Positions 1-11,054 of a stretch of 64,000 nt of DNA are shown piece by piece. Both the position numbers and the translations under genes were made by a program. The notes beneath the pieces are model-generated. The model saw nothing but the letters and a program-made list of their open reading frames with translations, did not search any database and had not been told where the DNA came from. The number at the start of each line of letters is the position of its first letter. Within the stretch, counting starts at the first letter, position 1. Source of the DNA: Pelomonas cellulosilytica (GTDB lineage Bacteria > Pseudomonadota > Gammaproteobacteria > Burkholderiales > Burkholderiaceae_C); contig NZ_JAJTWU010000012.1 of assembly GCF_021353265.1 (NCBI RefSeq), positions 60,119-124,118 on the forward strand, read 5' to 3'.

Positions 1-24
1 GAATCGCAGTTCGCCCACTACTGA
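1..24 (+). CDS. 3' end of an upstream gene (partial)
   Basis: The first 24 bases read in frame 1 as seven residues (ESQFAHY) followed by TGA, ending 9 nt before cheW. Given the chemotaxis genes that follow, the missing gene could be a chemoreceptor or cheA, but seven residues cannot show this. The reading frame may also be accidental. Confidence 0.3.
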   Translation, partial: ESQFAHY

Positions 25-33
25 GGACTGGTC

Positions 34-597
34 ATGAACGCATTGGTCCCCACGCTCGCAGCGCGCGATCTCCCGGCTCCGCCCGCCGCGGTGAGCGATC
101 CCACCCAATTCCTGACCTTCATGCTCGGCGGCGAGATGTTCGCCATCGGCATTCTGGCGATCAAGGAAATCATCGAATACCAAAGCCTCACGGAGGTGCC
201 GATGATGCCGGCATCGGTCCGCGGGGTGATCAACCTGCGCGGTGCTGTTGTGCCGGTGATGGATTTGCTGGCCCGCTTCGGACGGCCGTCCAGCGACATC
301 ACCAAGCGCAGTTGCATCGTCATCGTCGAGGTCCAGGTCCGCGACGGCGAGCGGGTCGAAAACCAGGTGGTCGGCATCATCGTGGACTCGGTGAGCGAGG
401 TGCTGGACATAGCGCCAGCCGACATCGAGCCGCCCCCTTCCTTTGGCACGCGCATACGCGGCGACTTCATCCAGGGCATGGGCAAGGTCAAGGGAAAGTT
501 CGTGATCCTGCTGGACCTCAACCAAGTGCTGGCACTGGATGAGCTGGCTCATGGTGACACGGCAGCCATCACGGATGGATCGACCGAATCGCACTAG
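34..597 (+). CDS. cheW: CheW chemotaxis coupling protein
   Basis: This is a 187-residue CheW-domain protein that would bridge chemoreceptors and the CheA kinase at the cytoplasmic side of receptor arrays. Residues of about 25-165 form the CheW fold. They include the hallmark stretch around VRGVINLRGAVVPVMDL and a late GxxxxxxFIQGMGKVKGKFVILLDL segment. The ATG at 34 follows a GAGG-like ribosome site. It opens a plus-strand cluster with an EAL regulator, cheR, cheD and cheB, so it probably belongs to the same chemosensory system. The N-terminal extension of about 20 residues is proline/alanine-rich and unremarkable. Confidence 0.93.
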   Translation: MNALVPTLAARDLPAPPAAVSDPTQFLTFMLGGEMFAIGILAIKEIIEYQSLTEVPMMPASVRGVINLRGAVVPVMDLLARFGRPSSDITKRSCIVIVEVQVRDGERVENQVVGIIVDSVSEVLDIAPADIEPPPSFGTRIRGDFIQGMGKVKGKFVILLDLNQVLALDELAHGDTAAITDGSTESH

Positions 598-641
598 GCG
601 GCCGACGGCCTTCCCATGACCTGCTGCCTCATTGCCGCTCG

Positions 642-663
642 GCGGGCCGCATCCGCGGCCCGC
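642..663 (+). repeat. 9-bp inverted repeat between cheW and the EAL gene
   Basis: GCGGGCCGC and GCGGCCCGC pair perfectly around a 4-nt loop (ATCC). No T tract follows, so it is not a standard intrinsic terminator. It could be a processing or attenuating hairpin, or chance in GC-rich DNA. Confidence 0.4.
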
Positions 664-688
664 GTCACAGCGGTCACATCCGTGACCG

Positions 689-1975
689 ATGAATCGAATG
701 TCACGTTCCCCTGAAATCGCGACGACTGACGGGATGACGCATCGCGTCGGCTCAATGCTCATCGTGGACGACAGCGATGTGCAGCGCGAGCATGCCGTGG
801 CACTGGGCCGTGAGCACGGCGTGGCCCTGATCCATCAAGCCGCCAGCGGCAGCGAGGCCCTGGCGTTGCTGGAGAGGCTGGACCTGCCGCCTGACGTGCT
901 CGTCGTCGACCTGGAGATGCCCGGCATCGATGGTGTCGAACTGATCCAGCAGTTGCATCAGCGTCGGATCCATGTGCCGCTGCTGGTGGCCTCGGGACGC
1001 GAGGGAGCGCTGATCCATTCCGTCGAGATCATGGCCCGCAAGCTGGGCCTCACCGTCCTTGCCGGGCTGCAGAAGCCCCTGCGAGCTGGCCCGTTCCAGG
1101 CCGCTCTGCAGCGCTTCAAGCCGCCCGAGCAGGCCACTGGCGCCCCGGCCGCCACGGCGGCCCCGACCCCGGCCTTCACACGAGATGACCTCGCGTCGGC
1201 CATCGCCGTCGGCGCGATCGACGTCCACTACCAGCCCAAGGTCGACATGCGCACCGGCATCGTCAGGGGCATGGAAGCGCTGGCACGCTGGCACCGACCG
1301 GGCAGCGGCTTCGTGCGCCCCGACCTCTTTGTCGCGCTGGCCGAGCAGGAAGGCCTGATCCATGAACTGACGATGGCGGTGATGGCACGGGCGCTGGCGC
1401 AGGCGGCGCAATGGGGTCGGCGCGGGCTCAGGCTGTCGATGGCAATCAACCTGTCCCAGCGCCTGCTCGACCGGCCATCGTTAGTGGACGAGATCGCCGC
1501 CATGGTGAGGCGCCACGGTCTGAAATCGGAGCAGGTCGTGCTCGAAATCACCGAGGGCACGCTCGCCTCACGCGCAAGCACGGCACTCGGCGTGTTGGCC
1601 CGCTTGCGGCTGAAGGGGTTCGGCCTGTCGATCGACGACTACGGCACGGGTTTTTCGTCGATGCAGCAGCTCGCCCGGATCCCATTCACCGAACTGAAGA
1701 TCGACCGATCCTTCGTGCACGGCTCGCATCAGCGGACCAACCTACGCGTGATCCTGGAGTCCGCCCTGGACATGGCCCGCCGGCTCGACATGGTCACGGT
1801 CGCCGAGGGCGTCGAGATGATGGAAGACTGGCGCCTGCTGCAACAGGCCGGATGCGCCATCGGCCAGGGCTTCCTGATTGCCAAGCCCATGCCGGCGAGC
1901 GACATGCTGCCATGGATCAAGCGCCACCAACCCCGGCTGCAGGAGCTGCGCCAGAACGCGCTCCCCAATCCCTAG
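689..1975 (+). CDS. Response regulator with REC and EAL (c-di-GMP phosphodiesterase)
   Basis: This 428-residue cytoplasmic protein has an N-terminal receiver domain (about 22-145; VDDSD acid patch, phospho-acceptor Asp in VVDLEMPG) and a C-terminal EAL domain (about 170-415). The EAL signature is intact: EALARW near residue 196, an Asn in INLSQRL, VLEITEG, the metal-binding DDYGTGFSS, the catalytic Lys in ELKIDRSFV, VAEGVEM and GQGFLIAKPM. It should therefore hydrolyse c-di-GMP to pGpG under phosphorylation control. It lies inside the chemotaxis cluster, 19 nt ahead of cheR, linking chemosensory phosphotransfer to c-di-GMP turnover. The start is uncertain: ATG 689, 698 or 734 are all possible and none has a clear ribosome site. 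Confidence 0.9.
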   Translation: MNRMSRSPEIATTDGMTHRVGSMLIVDDSDVQREHAVALGREHGVALIHQAASGSEALALLERLDLPPDVLVVDLEMPGIDGVELIQQLHQRRIHVPLLVASGREGALIHSVEIMARKLGLTVLAGLQKPLRAGPFQAALQRFKPPEQATGAPAATAAPTPAFTRDDLASAIAVGAIDVHYQPKVDMRTGIVRGMEALARWHRPGSGFVRPDLFVALAEQEGLIHELTMAVMARALAQAAQWGRRGLRLSMAINLSQRLLDRPSLVDEIAAMVRRHGLKSEQVVLEITEGTLASRASTALGVLARLRLKGFGLSIDDYGTGFSSMQQLARIPFTELKIDRSFVHGSHQRTNLRVILESALDMARRLDMVTVAEGVEMMEDWRLLQQAGCAIGQGFLIAKPMPASDMLPWIKRHQPRLQELRQNALPNP

Positions 1976-1994
1976 CCCTGCGTTCCGAGCCCCG

Positions 1995-2801
1995 ATGAAT
2001 TCCATTACCGACACCGAGTTCGGGCACTTCCAGCGCTTCATCTACGAAGCCGCGGGCATCAGCCTGTCCCCCGCGAAGAAGGCGCTGGTCTGCGGCCGCC
2101 TGTCCAAGCGGCTCGTGGCCCATCAGCTGAACAGCTATTCGGCGTACTTCAAGTTGTTGGCCAGTGGCAGCGCTCCCACCGAAGTGCAGACGGCCGTCGA
2201 CCTGCTGACGACCAACGAGACCTATTTCTTCCGTGAACCCAAGCACTTCGAGCTGCTGCGCGAGGTGGCGATGGCTTACGCAACGCGCCGAACCGGCCAG
2301 CCGTTCCGCGTGTGGAGCGCAGCAAGTTCCACCGGCGAGGAGTGCTACAGCATCGCCATGGTGCTGGCCGACTGCCTGGGCGGCACGACCTGGGACGTCG
2401 TGGGGTCCGACATCAGCAGCCGCGTGCTGCAGCGGGCGCGTGCCGGGCACTATTCGCTGGAACGCACGCGGCTGATTCCACCGGCTTACCTGAAGCGTTT
2501 CTGCCTTCGCGGCCACGGCGAACAGGAGGGGACGCTGCTGGTCGACCGCGAGCTCCGCAGCCGGGTCACGTTTTCGCATGTGAATCTCAACACCGAATTG
2601 CCCCGACTGGGCAGCTTCGATGTCATCTTCCTGCGCAACGTGATGATCTATTTCAACAGCGACACCAAGCGCCAGGTCGTGGCTCGTGTGCTCTCGCTGC
2701 TCAAGCCAGGCGGCTTCTTCTGCATCGGTCACTCCGAAAGCCTCAATGACATCACCACGGCTGTCCAGCAGATCGCCCCGTCGATTTATCGCAAGCCTTG
2801 A
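1995..2801 (+). CDS. cheR: CheR chemoreceptor methyltransferase (first copy)
   Basis: This 268-residue protein should be an S-adenosylmethionine-dependent methyltransferase that methylates glutamates on chemoreceptors. The N-terminal all-helical CheR domain (about 1-75) includes the typical TTNETYFFREPKHF segment. The Rossmann-like domain carries the SAM-binding RVWSAASSTGEE motif and the late FLRNVMIYF motif. I chose ATG 1995 because the alignable N-terminus (MNSITDTEFGHF) begins there; the frame is open further upstream only inside the preceding gene. It is followed by cheD and cheB, forming a complete adaptation module. A second cheR lies at 19717. Confidence 0.95.
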   Translation: MNSITDTEFGHFQRFIYEAAGISLSPAKKALVCGRLSKRLVAHQLNSYSAYFKLLASGSAPTEVQTAVDLLTTNETYFFREPKHFELLREVAMAYATRRTGQPFRVWSAASSTGEECYSIAMVLADCLGGTTWDVVGSDISSRVLQRARAGHYSLERTRLIPPAYLKRFCLRGHGEQEGTLLVDRELRSRVTFSHVNLNTELPRLGSFDVIFLRNVMIYFNSDTKRQVVARVLSLLKPGGFFCIGHSESLNDITTAVQQIAPSIYRKP

Positions 2802-2910
2802 CCGGCTCCGGAGGCGTCACGCCGGCGCCGCGGCTGCGCCGGGCGTGCGGTCAGACGTCGGGGTCAGCACCATCACACGTCGGCATCGCCTCCAGGTTCA
2901 CTGCGATCCC

Positions 2911-3456
2911 ATGGATAAGACCCCTCCCGCCGTCGTACCTGCCTTCTCGTCGCAGATCGACATCTTCCTGCGCCCTGGCGAATACTTCGTCGGCGATGAA
3001 TCGCACCGCATCCGCACGCTGCTGGGCTCCTGCGTGTCCGTCACGCTTTGGAGCCCACAGCGGCGTGTCGGTGCCATGTCCCACTTTCTGCTGGCCACAC
3101 GCTGTCATTCAGGCCGCCCGGCTGCGGAGCTGGACGGCCGTTATGGCGACGAGGCCCTGCACCTGATGCTCGGTGAACTCGCCCGCGACGACGTGCGGCC
3201 CGCGCAATGCCAGGCCAAGATCTTCGGCGGCGGCGAGATGTTCTCCACGCGGACCTCCGTCGGGCACAAGACCATCGGGCGCCGCAATGGCGAGGCTGCG
3301 CGCGAGATGCTGCAGTCGAGAGGCATTCAGGTCGTTTCCGAAAGCCTCTTCGGCCGTGGACACCGGCAGATCATTTTCGATGTGCACAGCGGCAATGTCT
3401 GGTCGCGCCAGATCAGCCCCAAAGCCAACGCTGCGACGTTGTTCGCTTCCTTCTGA
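2911..3456 (+). CDS. cheD: CheD chemoreceptor glutamine deamidase (first copy)
   Basis: This 181-residue CheD-family protein should deamidate receptor glutamines to glutamates and may dock with a CheC/CheB-type partner. Conserved features are [10 protein letters not shown], the catalytic Cys in LLGSCV, the catalytic His in MSHFLL, and the [10 protein letters not shown] segment. It ends in a typical region ([15 protein letters not shown]). ATG 2911 gives a normal CheD length; the frame is open further upstream without homology. It sits between cheR and cheB, 23 nt before the latter. Confidence 0.93.
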   Translation: MDKTPPAVVPAFSSQIDIFLRPGEYFVGDESHRIRTLLGSCVSVTLWSPQRRVGAMSHFLLATRCHSGRPAAELDGRYGDEALHLMLGELARDDVRPAQCQAKIFGGGEMFSTRTSVGHKTIGRRNGEAAREMLQSRGIQVVSESLFGRGHRQIIFDVHSGNVWSRQISPKANAATLFASF

Positions 3457-3479
3457 GCCGCACCGGGCGTGCCCCCCAC

Positions 3480-4568
3480 ATGAATCCAATCAAGGTCATG
3501 GTCGTCGACGACTCCGCCGTCGTGCGGCAGGTCGTCGCCGGCCTGCTCGGCGCATCGCCCGGCATTCAGGTCATTGCTGCAGTGGCCGACCCGCTGCTCG
3601 CCATAGAGCGGCTCAAGCAGCAATGGCCCGACGTCATAGTGCTGGATGTCGAGATGCCGCGCATGGACGGCATCACCTTCTTGCGCCGCATCATGCACGA
3701 GCGCCCGACGCCCGTGGTCATTTGCTCGACGCTGACGGACAAGGGCGCGAAGACGACACTGGAGGCCCTTGCCGCCGGCGCAGTCGCCATCGTGACCAAG
3801 CCCAAGCTCGGGCTCAAGCAGTTCCTCGTGGAGGCATCGGACGACCTGGTGCAGACCGTGCGCACGGCGGCACGCGCCAACGTGCGCCGGCTCGTTCCCC
3901 GCCCGGAAGCCACTACGGCGGCGAGCGCCGGCGGACTTGCACCCGCCAAGCACACGGCCGACGTCATCCTGCCCCCGGTTGCAACCCGCGCCATGTCGCA
4001 GACGACAGAGCGGGTGGTTGCCATCGGTACCTCCACCGGCGGCACGCAGGCGCTCGAGGAGGTGCTGACGACCTTGCCACGCGTATGCCCGGGCATCGTC
4101 ATCGTGCAGCACATGCCGGAGAAGTTCACGGCCGCCTTCGCCGCCAGGCTGGATACGCTCTGCCAGATCACCGTGAAGGAAGCTGCGACCAACGACCGCG
4201 TTGTACCCGGGCGCGCACTGATCGCCCCCGGAGGTCGCCATCTTCTGCTCAAGCGCAGCGGGGCTCAGTACTTCGTCGAGGTCGTCGACGGTCCCCTCGT
4301 CAACCGGCACCGGCCATCGGTGGACGTGCTGTTCCGCTCCGTTGCCAAGAGCGCCGGCGTCAATGCCCTGGGCGTCATCATGACCGGCATGGGCGACGAC
4401 GGTGCGGCCGGTCTGCTGGAAATGCGCAACGCCGGCGCTCGCACCGCCGCGCAAGACGAGGAGAGCTGCGTCGTCTTCGGCATGCCCCGCGAAGCGATTA
4501 AACGGGGCGGCGTCGAGAAGACCATTCCGCTGGGCTCGGTCGCCCAGGAGATCCTGCGGCAGCTGTAG
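3480..4568 (+). CDS. cheB: CheB protein-glutamate methylesterase (first copy)
   Basis: This 362-residue two-domain protein has a receiver domain (about 1-125, phospho-acceptor Asp56 in [11 protein letters not shown]) and a C-terminal methylesterase domain (about 170-355). The catalytic Ser is in AIGTSTGGT, the His in IVQHMPEKF and the Asp in MTGMGDDG. Once phosphorylated by CheA it demethylates chemoreceptors, counteracting CheR. The linker (about 130-170) is alanine-rich. Its stop lies 2 nt from the end of the convergent diguanylate cyclase gene. It is paralogous to the CheB at 21243. Confidence 0.96.
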   Translation: MNPIKVMVVDDSAVVRQVVAGLLGASPGIQVIAAVADPLLAIERLKQQWPDVIVLDVEMPRMDGITFLRRIMHERPTPVVICSTLTDKGAKTTLEALAAGAVAIVTKPKLGLKQFLVEASDDLVQTVRTAARANVRRLVPRPEATTAASAGGLAPAKHTADVILPPVATRAMSQTTERVVAIGTSTGGTQALEEVLTTLPRVCPGIVIVQHMPEKFTAAFAARLDTLCQITVKEAATNDRVVPGRALIAPGGRHLLLKRSGAQYFVEVVDGPLVNRHRPSVDVLFRSVAKSAGVNALGVIMTGMGDDGAAGLLEMRNAGARTAAQDEESCVVFGMPREAIKRGGVEKTIPLGSVAQEILRQL

Positions 4569-4570
4569 CG

Positions 4571-6328
4571 TCAGGCCTCGGCCGGGGCCGGGGCCAGCGC
4601 TTGCGGAGCGCCGAAGGCGACCACCCGGTTGCGTCCATCGCGCTTGGCACGGTAGAGCGCCGAGTCCGCCTTCTGAATTAGTTCATCCGCAGCCTGCGCG
4701 TCCAGCGGCATGCACGCCATGCCAATGGAGACGGTGACCGGCTGGTGCTGCCCTCCTCCGACGCTCAACGGCGGCATGTGGCGAATCGCCTCCACCAGCG
4801 CCCAGGCGCGGGTCAACGCCGATTCCCTGGTCGTGCCTGGCAGAACGACGGTGAACTCCTCGCCACCATAGCGGGCCACCAGGTCTCCGGCCCTGACGGT
4901 CTGCGCCAGCGTGCCAGCCACACGACGCAAGACCTGATCGCCCAGGTCGTGTCCATGCTTGTCATTGAACTGCTTGAAATGATCCACGTCGATCATCAGC
5001 ACGGCCAGGCAGGCTCCTTCCTCCCCCTCGCCTCGCATCGCCCGGAGCAATTCGCGATTCAACGATTCGTCAAGGAAGCGCCTGTTGTAGAGGCCGGTGA
5101 GCGCGTCTCGGGTGGATTGCTGACGCAGTGATTCCCGCAGGCGCAGATTGCCCAGCGAAAGCGCGACTTGTTCAAATGCGGACTGCCGCAGTTGAGAAAC
5201 CCGGGACAGGTCCTCCGGCTGAGCCGCCTCCAGGACCAGCAGGCCGGCCAGGTCGCCATGAGAGGCCAAGGGAATGCATAGGGTTCCCGGCCTCAACGGC
5301 AATTCTGCATGTTGAAGATGCTTGCATGCACTCGCGCCGCCCTTCGACGGCTGCTCGAACGGTTGGCCATTGCGGAGCGCCCAGCATTCCAGCGGCTCGA
5401 AATACTCGGCATAGGCCACCTCACCCCACGACAGGCATCGGCGCAACTGGTTTTTTGACGCAGCGACCAGATAGAGCGCGCCGGAGCTCGCCTTCAGCAA
5501 CGACGGCAGGTGGTCGGCCAGGATGGCTTGCGCCTCACTCATGTCCTGGCAGGTCTGCAAGAAGCGCCCCATCTCAGACAGCTGTCGCAGGTGCGCATTC
5601 TGTTCCGCCGTCCGTGCCGCAAGGCTTTCCAGTTCTGCCGCGCGTTGAGTCAGAGCGGCCTCGTTGGCGGCCATGCGTCGCGCGAAGACCATGCTTCTCG
5701 TCACCACAAAGCCCAGCAGCCCGATGCTGACGAGAATCTGCACGGCCAACGTGCCGTACATCATCGACAAGGCTCGGTCGTGGGCTCGCTGCAGCTCAAC
5801 GACTTGCAGCGCCTGACTCCGCGCGATGGCCTCTTCTTTGGTCCGCAGGGCAGACATCAGCTGCAGCCCTCGCCCCCCGCGGATCGCTGCCTCGGCCTCC
5901 GCACCCAGGCCGGAGGCCCGCAACGCGACGACCTTGGCCAGGTCATCGAGCTTGACGTCCACCATCGCCATCGCCTCCTTAACGAGGGCTTGCGAAGCGG
6001 TTGCTGCTGCCCGCTGTTCGAGGGCCTGTGTTGCGGAACGGATGTCGGCAAGCGCCGAGTGGTAGGCCGCGAAGTGGTCCGCACCACCGGACATCAGGTA
6101 TCCATACTGGCTCGACTCCGCGTCGAGAACCAGCCGAATCATCCGATCCGCCGCAATCGTCGTACGCAGGGCCTCATCCAGCTTTTGCTGCGCTCGGGCC
6201 AGTTCGCTCAGGCTGCGGCCGGTTACGGCGCCACAGGCGGCAATGATCAAAAGCACCAAAGTCAAAACGATGCGTTGTCGCCTTGGCATGACTTCAGGCG
6301 CTGACAACAGATCGTTTATTTGTGACAT
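4571..6328 (-). CDS. Membrane GAF-GGDEF diguanylate cyclase with CHASE3-like sensor
   Basis: This 585-residue inner-membrane protein has a short cytoplasmic N-terminus, a transmembrane segment (about 20-40) and a helical periplasmic region (about 40-185) resembling CHASE3/4HB sensors. A second transmembrane segment (about 190-212) leads to a coiled stretch, a GAF-like domain (about 250-400) and a GGDEF domain (about 415-575). The active-site loop is GGEEF at 488-492. An RAGD inhibitory site lies five residues upstream, so product inhibition by c-di-GMP is expected. It should make c-di-GMP from two GTP in response to an unknown signal. It converges on cheB with a 2-nt gap and may oppose the REC-EAL phosphodiesterase encoded nearby. 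Confidence 0.92.
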   Translation of the reverse strand: MSQINDLLSAPEVMPRRQRIVLTLVLLIIAACGAVTGRSLSELARAQQKLDEALRTTIAADRMIRLVLDAESSQYGYLMSGGADHFAAYHSALADIRSATQALEQRAAATASQALVKEAMAMVDVKLDDLAKVVALRASGLGAEAEAAIRGGRGLQLMSALRTKEEAIARSQALQVVELQRAHDRALSMMYGTLAVQILVSIGLLGFVVTRSMVFARRMAANEAALTQRAAELESLAARTAEQNAHLRQLSEMGRFLQTCQDMSEAQAILADHLPSLLKASSGALYLVAASKNQLRRCLSWGEVAYAEYFEPLECWALRNGQPFEQPSKGGASACKHLQHAELPLRPGTLCIPLASHGDLAGLLVLEAAQPEDLSRVSQLRQSAFEQVALSLGNLRLRESLRQQSTRDALTGLYNRRFLDESLNRELLRAMRGEGEEGACLAVLMIDVDHFKQFNDKHGHDLGDQVLRRVAGTLAQTVRAGDLVARYGGEEFTVVLPGTTRESALTRAWALVEAIRHMPPLSVGGGQHQPVTVSIGMACMPLDAQAADELIQKADSALYRAKRDGRNRVVAFGAPQALAPAPAEA

Positions 6329-6542
6329 AGCCTCTTATAAGTTATTCACGTCGCTCATAGATGGCCGAATTTCACACGTGAGCGTAGGACGCGGGCAAGT
6401 GTCGCGAAGCGCGTTCTAGGTGTCACAGGGCGCCAAGCACAGTTGCGGATGCTGCTCGAACGCCATCCCACCTTCACGACCAGCTGATTGGCCTGGAGTG
6501 GCGGAGACCGGCATGTAGTGCCGTCGCCAAATCTACGGACCG

Positions 6543-6575
6543 AAAAAGCAAAAAGGCTAGTCGTAAAACTAGCCT
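6543..6575 (-). terminator. Rho-independent terminator after tRNA-Ser
   Basis: On the minus strand an 8-bp stem (AGGCTAGT / ACTAGCCT, loop of 6) is followed directly by TTTTTGCTTTTT. It lies just downstream of the minus-strand tRNA-Ser, so it should end the serS-tRNA transcript. A second short inverted repeat (TTGTCA/TGACAA, 6582-6598) lies between the tRNA and this hairpin. Confidence 0.85.
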
Positions 6576-6599
6576 AAGTGCTTGTCAAAAAATGACAAT

Positions 6600-6690
<91 letters not shown>

Positions 6691-6747
6691 TGATTCGGTG
6701 CGAGCGAAGCCCAGTATTGTAGCCTGAATTTCGCCGCACGCATCAAC

Positions 6748-8115
<1,368 letters not shown>

Positions 8116-9093
8116 TCAAGATCGGGAGGCACTCACCTCGGCCATGGACTTGTCGCCCAGGCCCATGGGCAGCGGGAAGCGCACATGCTCCTCCACGCCC
8201 GGCAGGCTGCGCACAGTCATCGCGCCGAGCTGACGCAGCCGGTCGATGACGGCCTGCACCAGCACGTCGGGGGCCGAGGCGCCCGCGGTCAGGCCCACTC
8301 GGGTGCGGCCCTCCAGCCACTCGGCCTTCAGGTCTTCAGCCGCATCCACCATGTAGCCCGGCGTGCCGAGGCGCTCGGCCAGCTCGCGCAGGCGGTTGCT
8401 GTTGGAGCTGGTGGGGCTGCCGACGACGATGACGACATCCACCTGCGGCGCCAGCAGCTTGACGGCATCCTGCCTGTTCTGCGTGGCGTAGCAGATGTCC
8501 TGCTTCTTGGGCTCCCGCACCTGCGGGAACACGCGCTTGACCTCTGCCAGGATCTCGGCCGCGTCGTCCACGCTCAGCGTCGTCTGCGTGACGACAGCGA
8601 GCCGGGTCTGATCCTTCACCTGCACCTTGGCCACGTCGGCCACCTCTTCGACGAGGTAGATGCCGTCCGTCAGCTGACCCATGGTGCCCTCGACTTCAGG
8701 GTGACCCTTGTGGCCGATCATGATGAACTCGAAGCCCTCGCGGTGCAGCTTGGCCACTTCGACATGGACCTTCGTGACCAGCGGGCAGGTCGCGTCGAAA
8801 ATCTGGAAGCCGCGCTCGGCGGCCTCGCGGCGCACCTCCTGGCTCACGCCGTGGGCGCTGAACACCAGTGTCGCGCCGGCCGGCACCTCGGCCAGGTCCT
8901 CGATGAAGATCGCGCCGCGCGACTTCAGGTCGTTGACGACGTAGGTGTTGTGGACGATCTCGTGGCGCACGTAGATCGGCGCGCCGAACTTGACGAGCGC
9001 ACGCTCGACGATCTCGATTGCACGGTCCACGCCGGCACAGAAGCCGCGTGGCTCGGCGAGCAACACTTCCTGCGGATGCACGGCAGCAGGCAT
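8116..9093 (-). CDS. ispH: 4-hydroxy-3-methylbut-2-enyl diphosphate reductase
   Basis: This is IspH/LytB, the last enzyme of the MEP isoprenoid pathway, converting HMBPP to IPP and DMAPP with a [4Fe-4S] cluster. Three conserved cysteines appear in [20 protein letters not shown] and [10 protein letters not shown]. The substrate-binding [17 protein letters not shown] and TAGASAPD motifs are present. Length (about 325 residues) is normal. ATG 9093 overlaps the fkpB stop as TGATG; a GTG at 9096 (GTGA overlap) is an equally possible start. Translational coupling with fkpB is likely, and this pairing is common in proteobacteria. Confidence 0.97.
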   Translation of the reverse strand: MPAAVHPQEVLLAEPRGFCAGVDRAIEIVERALVKFGAPIYVRHEIVHNTYVVNDLKSRGAIFIEDLAEVPAGATLVFSAHGVSQEVRREAAERGFQIFDATCPLVTKVHVEVAKLHREGFEFIMIGHKGHPEVEGTMGQLTDGIYLVEEVADVAKVQVKDQTRLAVVTQTTLSVDDAAEILAEVKRVFPQVREPKKQDICYATQNRQDAVKLLAPQVDVVIVVGSPTSSNSNRLRELAERLGTPGYMVDAAEDLKAEWLEGRTRVGLTAGASAPDVLVQAVIDRLRQLGAMTVRSLPGVEEHVRFPLPMGLGDKSMAEVSASRS

Positions 9094-9536
9094 CACAACA
9101 CCCCGATCACTTTGACTTCGAAGCTGACCGGCTGGCCGGCCAACGGATGGTTGAAGTCGAACAGCAGCGCTTCATCGCCCAGCTCGCGCACGACGCCGGC
9201 ATAGCCGCCCTGTCCGTCCGGGCCCGGGAACTGCACGACGTCGCCGACATGGTAGGTCTCGTCGGGGTCGCCCAGCTGCTTCAGCAAAGACAGCTTCACG
9301 CGCTGCAGCAGCTCCGGGTTGCGCTCGCCGAAGGCCTCACCCGCCGGCAGCTCGAAACGTTCATGTGCGCCCTCGGGCAGGCCGATCAGGCGGGCCTCGA
9401 TGGCCGGGGACAGCTGACCGGCGCCGAGGGACAGCGTGGCGGGCTTGTCATCGAAGGTGTTGACGATGTCGGCACCGTCAGGCCCCGTGAGGCGGTAGTG
9501 CAGGGTCAGGAAGGACCCGGCCTGGATGGGGTTCAT
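9093..9536 (-). CDS. fkpB: FKBP-type peptidyl-prolyl cis-trans isomerase (SlpA/FkpB)
   Basis: This 147-residue SlyD/SlpA-type FKBP is a cytoplasmic prolyl isomerase and probable chaperone. It shows the FKBP core ([17 protein letters not shown]) and the [34 protein letters not shown] segment. The insert-in-flap region ([16 protein letters not shown] to [29 protein letters not shown]) follows. There is no His-rich SlyD tail, so it is the SlpA/FkpB type. I chose ATG 9536; the upstream 19 codons do not fit the family. It overlaps ispH and diverges from radC across about 42 bp. Confidence 0.93.
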   Translation of the reverse strand: MNPIQAGSFLTLHYRLTGPDGADIVNTFDDKPATLSLGAGQLSPAIEARLIGLPEGAHERFELPAGEAFGERNPELLQRVKLSLLKQLGDPDETYHVGDVVQFPGPDGQGGYAGVVRELGDEALLFDFNHPLAGQPVSFEVKVIGVL

Positions 9537-9578
9537 GCGAGAAGGGGCGAAGCGCTTGGCTAGACTGGGCGCGATTTT

Positions 9579-10253
9579 ATGTCGCTGACCCACCTCCCTC
9601 CGGACGCGCGCCCGCGCGAGAAACTGCTGGCCCGTGGCCCGCAGGCGCTCGCGGACGCCGAGCTGCTGGCGCTGCTCCTGCGCACCGGCATCCAGGGCAT
9701 GCCCGTGTTGCTGCTGGCGCAGAGCCTGCTCGACCGGTTCGGCGGGTGGGCCGGGCTGCTGGCGGCCAGCGTCCAGGATCTCGGCAAGGTCAGGGGCTTG
9801 GGACCGGCCAAGCGCGCGGAGATCGCCGCCGTGCTGGAGATTGCGCGGCGTTCACTGAACCAGCAGCTAGCCGAAAGACCGGCAATGAACGCCGTGGAGA
9901 CCGTCAAGACCTATCTTCGGTTGCACCTAGGTGGTCTGAGTCAGGAAGTGTTCGCCGTGCTGTTCCTGGACGCGCAGCTGCGACTCATCGCGATGGAGAA
10001 GCTGTTCCACGGCACACTGAGCCAGACGGCCGTGCACCCGCGAGAAGTGGTCAAGCGCGCGCTGGCCCTCGGCGCCGGCGCGGCGATCCTCGCCCACAAC
10101 CATCCGAGCGGCGTGGCCGAGCCCTCCAAGGCCGACGAATCGCTGACGCGCCATCTTGTGCAGGCGTTGGCGCTGGTGGACGTGCGCGTGGTGGACCATT
10201 TCATTGTCGGTGCCGGCGAGGTCGTGTCGTTTGCAGAGCGGGGCTTGCTGTGA
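9579..10253 (+). CDS. radC: RadC/YsxA-family JAB metalloprotease-fold protein
   Basis: This 224-residue RadC-family protein has an N-terminal helix-hairpin-helix-like region (about 15-85, with [15 protein letters not shown]) and a C-terminal JAB/MPN+ domain (about 100-224). The zinc-binding signature HNHPSG is followed by a downstream Asp (SKADESLT). Despite the historic link to DNA repair, the biochemical role of RadC is not settled. Its stop overlaps the GTG of the next gene by 4 nt (GTGA), so the two are translationally coupled. Confidence 0.95.
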   Translation: MSLTHLPPDARPREKLLARGPQALADAELLALLLRTGIQGMPVLLLAQSLLDRFGGWAGLLAASVQDLGKVRGLGPAKRAEIAAVLEIARRSLNQQLAERPAMNAVETVKTYLRLHLGGLSQEVFAVLFLDAQLRLIAMEKLFHGTLSQTAVHPREVVKRALALGAGAAILAHNHPSGVAEPSKADESLTRHLVQALALVDVRVVDHFIVGAGEVVSFAERGLL

Positions 10254-10897
10254 CCCCCAAGACTGTGCGCAGCCTGGCCGACCTGAAGCCGCTCGCCCGC
10301 GAACTGGCAGCGGCGCGGCTGGCGGCCGAGGCGGAGCGCGAGCGGCTGGCTGCGGCGATGCGCTTGGCCGAACAGGAAAGCCGCGTGTTCGAGCTGAGCG
10401 TCGGCCCGGTCACGCCGCTGCGCAGCTTCAACCGCGTCATCCACGCGCGCGAGCAGCCCGCTCCCGAGCCACGCCAGCGCGAGGCCGACGAACGCGCTGT
10501 GCTGCTTCAGGCGCTGTCCGACGAGATCGACATCGACACGCTGCTGGATACCGACGAGACGCTGAGCTTCCGGCGCGACGGCATCGGCGTCGAGGTCGTC
10601 CGCAAACTGCGGCGCGGTCACTGGTCGCTGCAGGCGCAGCTGGACCTGCACGGCCTGCGGCGCGATGCCGCGCGCGAGGCGCTCAGCAGCTTCGTCCACG
10701 ACAGCGCGCGGCGCGGCCTGCGCTGCGTGCGCGTCGTGCACGGCAAGGGCCACGGATCGCCCGGCCGGGAGCCGGTGCTCAAGGGCCGCGTGCGGCGCTG
10801 GCTGGTGCAGAAGAACGAGGTGCTGGCCTTCGTGCAGGCCCGCGCCAGTGACGGCGGCGCCGGCGCGCTGATCGTGTTGTTGAGCGGCACGGCCTGA
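10250..10897 (+). CDS. Smr/MutS2-type domain protein
   Basis: This 215-residue cytoplasmic protein has a C-terminal Smr domain (about 125-205). The [15 protein letters not shown] and [26 protein letters not shown] motifs are typical of stand-alone Smr endonuclease-like proteins such as E. coli SmrA/YdaL or SmrB. The N-terminal 60 residues are helical and charged ([18 protein letters not shown]). The GTG at 10250 overlaps the radC stop (GTGA). An upstream extension would run through radC in another frame and was rejected. Nuclease activity is inferred from family members only. Confidence 0.9.
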   Translation: MTPKTVRSLADLKPLARELAAARLAAEAERERLAAAMRLAEQESRVFELSVGPVTPLRSFNRVIHAREQPAPEPRQREADERAVLLQALSDEIDIDTLLDTDETLSFRRDGIGVEVVRKLRRGHWSLQAQLDLHGLRRDAAREALSSFVHDSARRGLRCVRVVHGKGHGSPGREPVLKGRVRRWLVQKNEVLAFVQARASDGGAGALIVLLSGTA

Positions 10898-11054
10898 CCC
10901 TGCTGTTCGACGGCGGTGTGCACTCCGTCGCGAATACGCCGACACCGAAGGGCAAACCCGACGTTGCCTGCAGATCTGCGCAGCAGTAGCCTGAGCTCAA
11001 AGCCGCCGCGTGCGCGACTTCCGGTTTCCCCACCGCTGCAAGAGAGGAGAGCCC

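Noticed and set aside
642..663. GC-rich hairpin after cheW considered as an intrinsic terminator
   Set aside because: There is no T tract after the stem on either strand.
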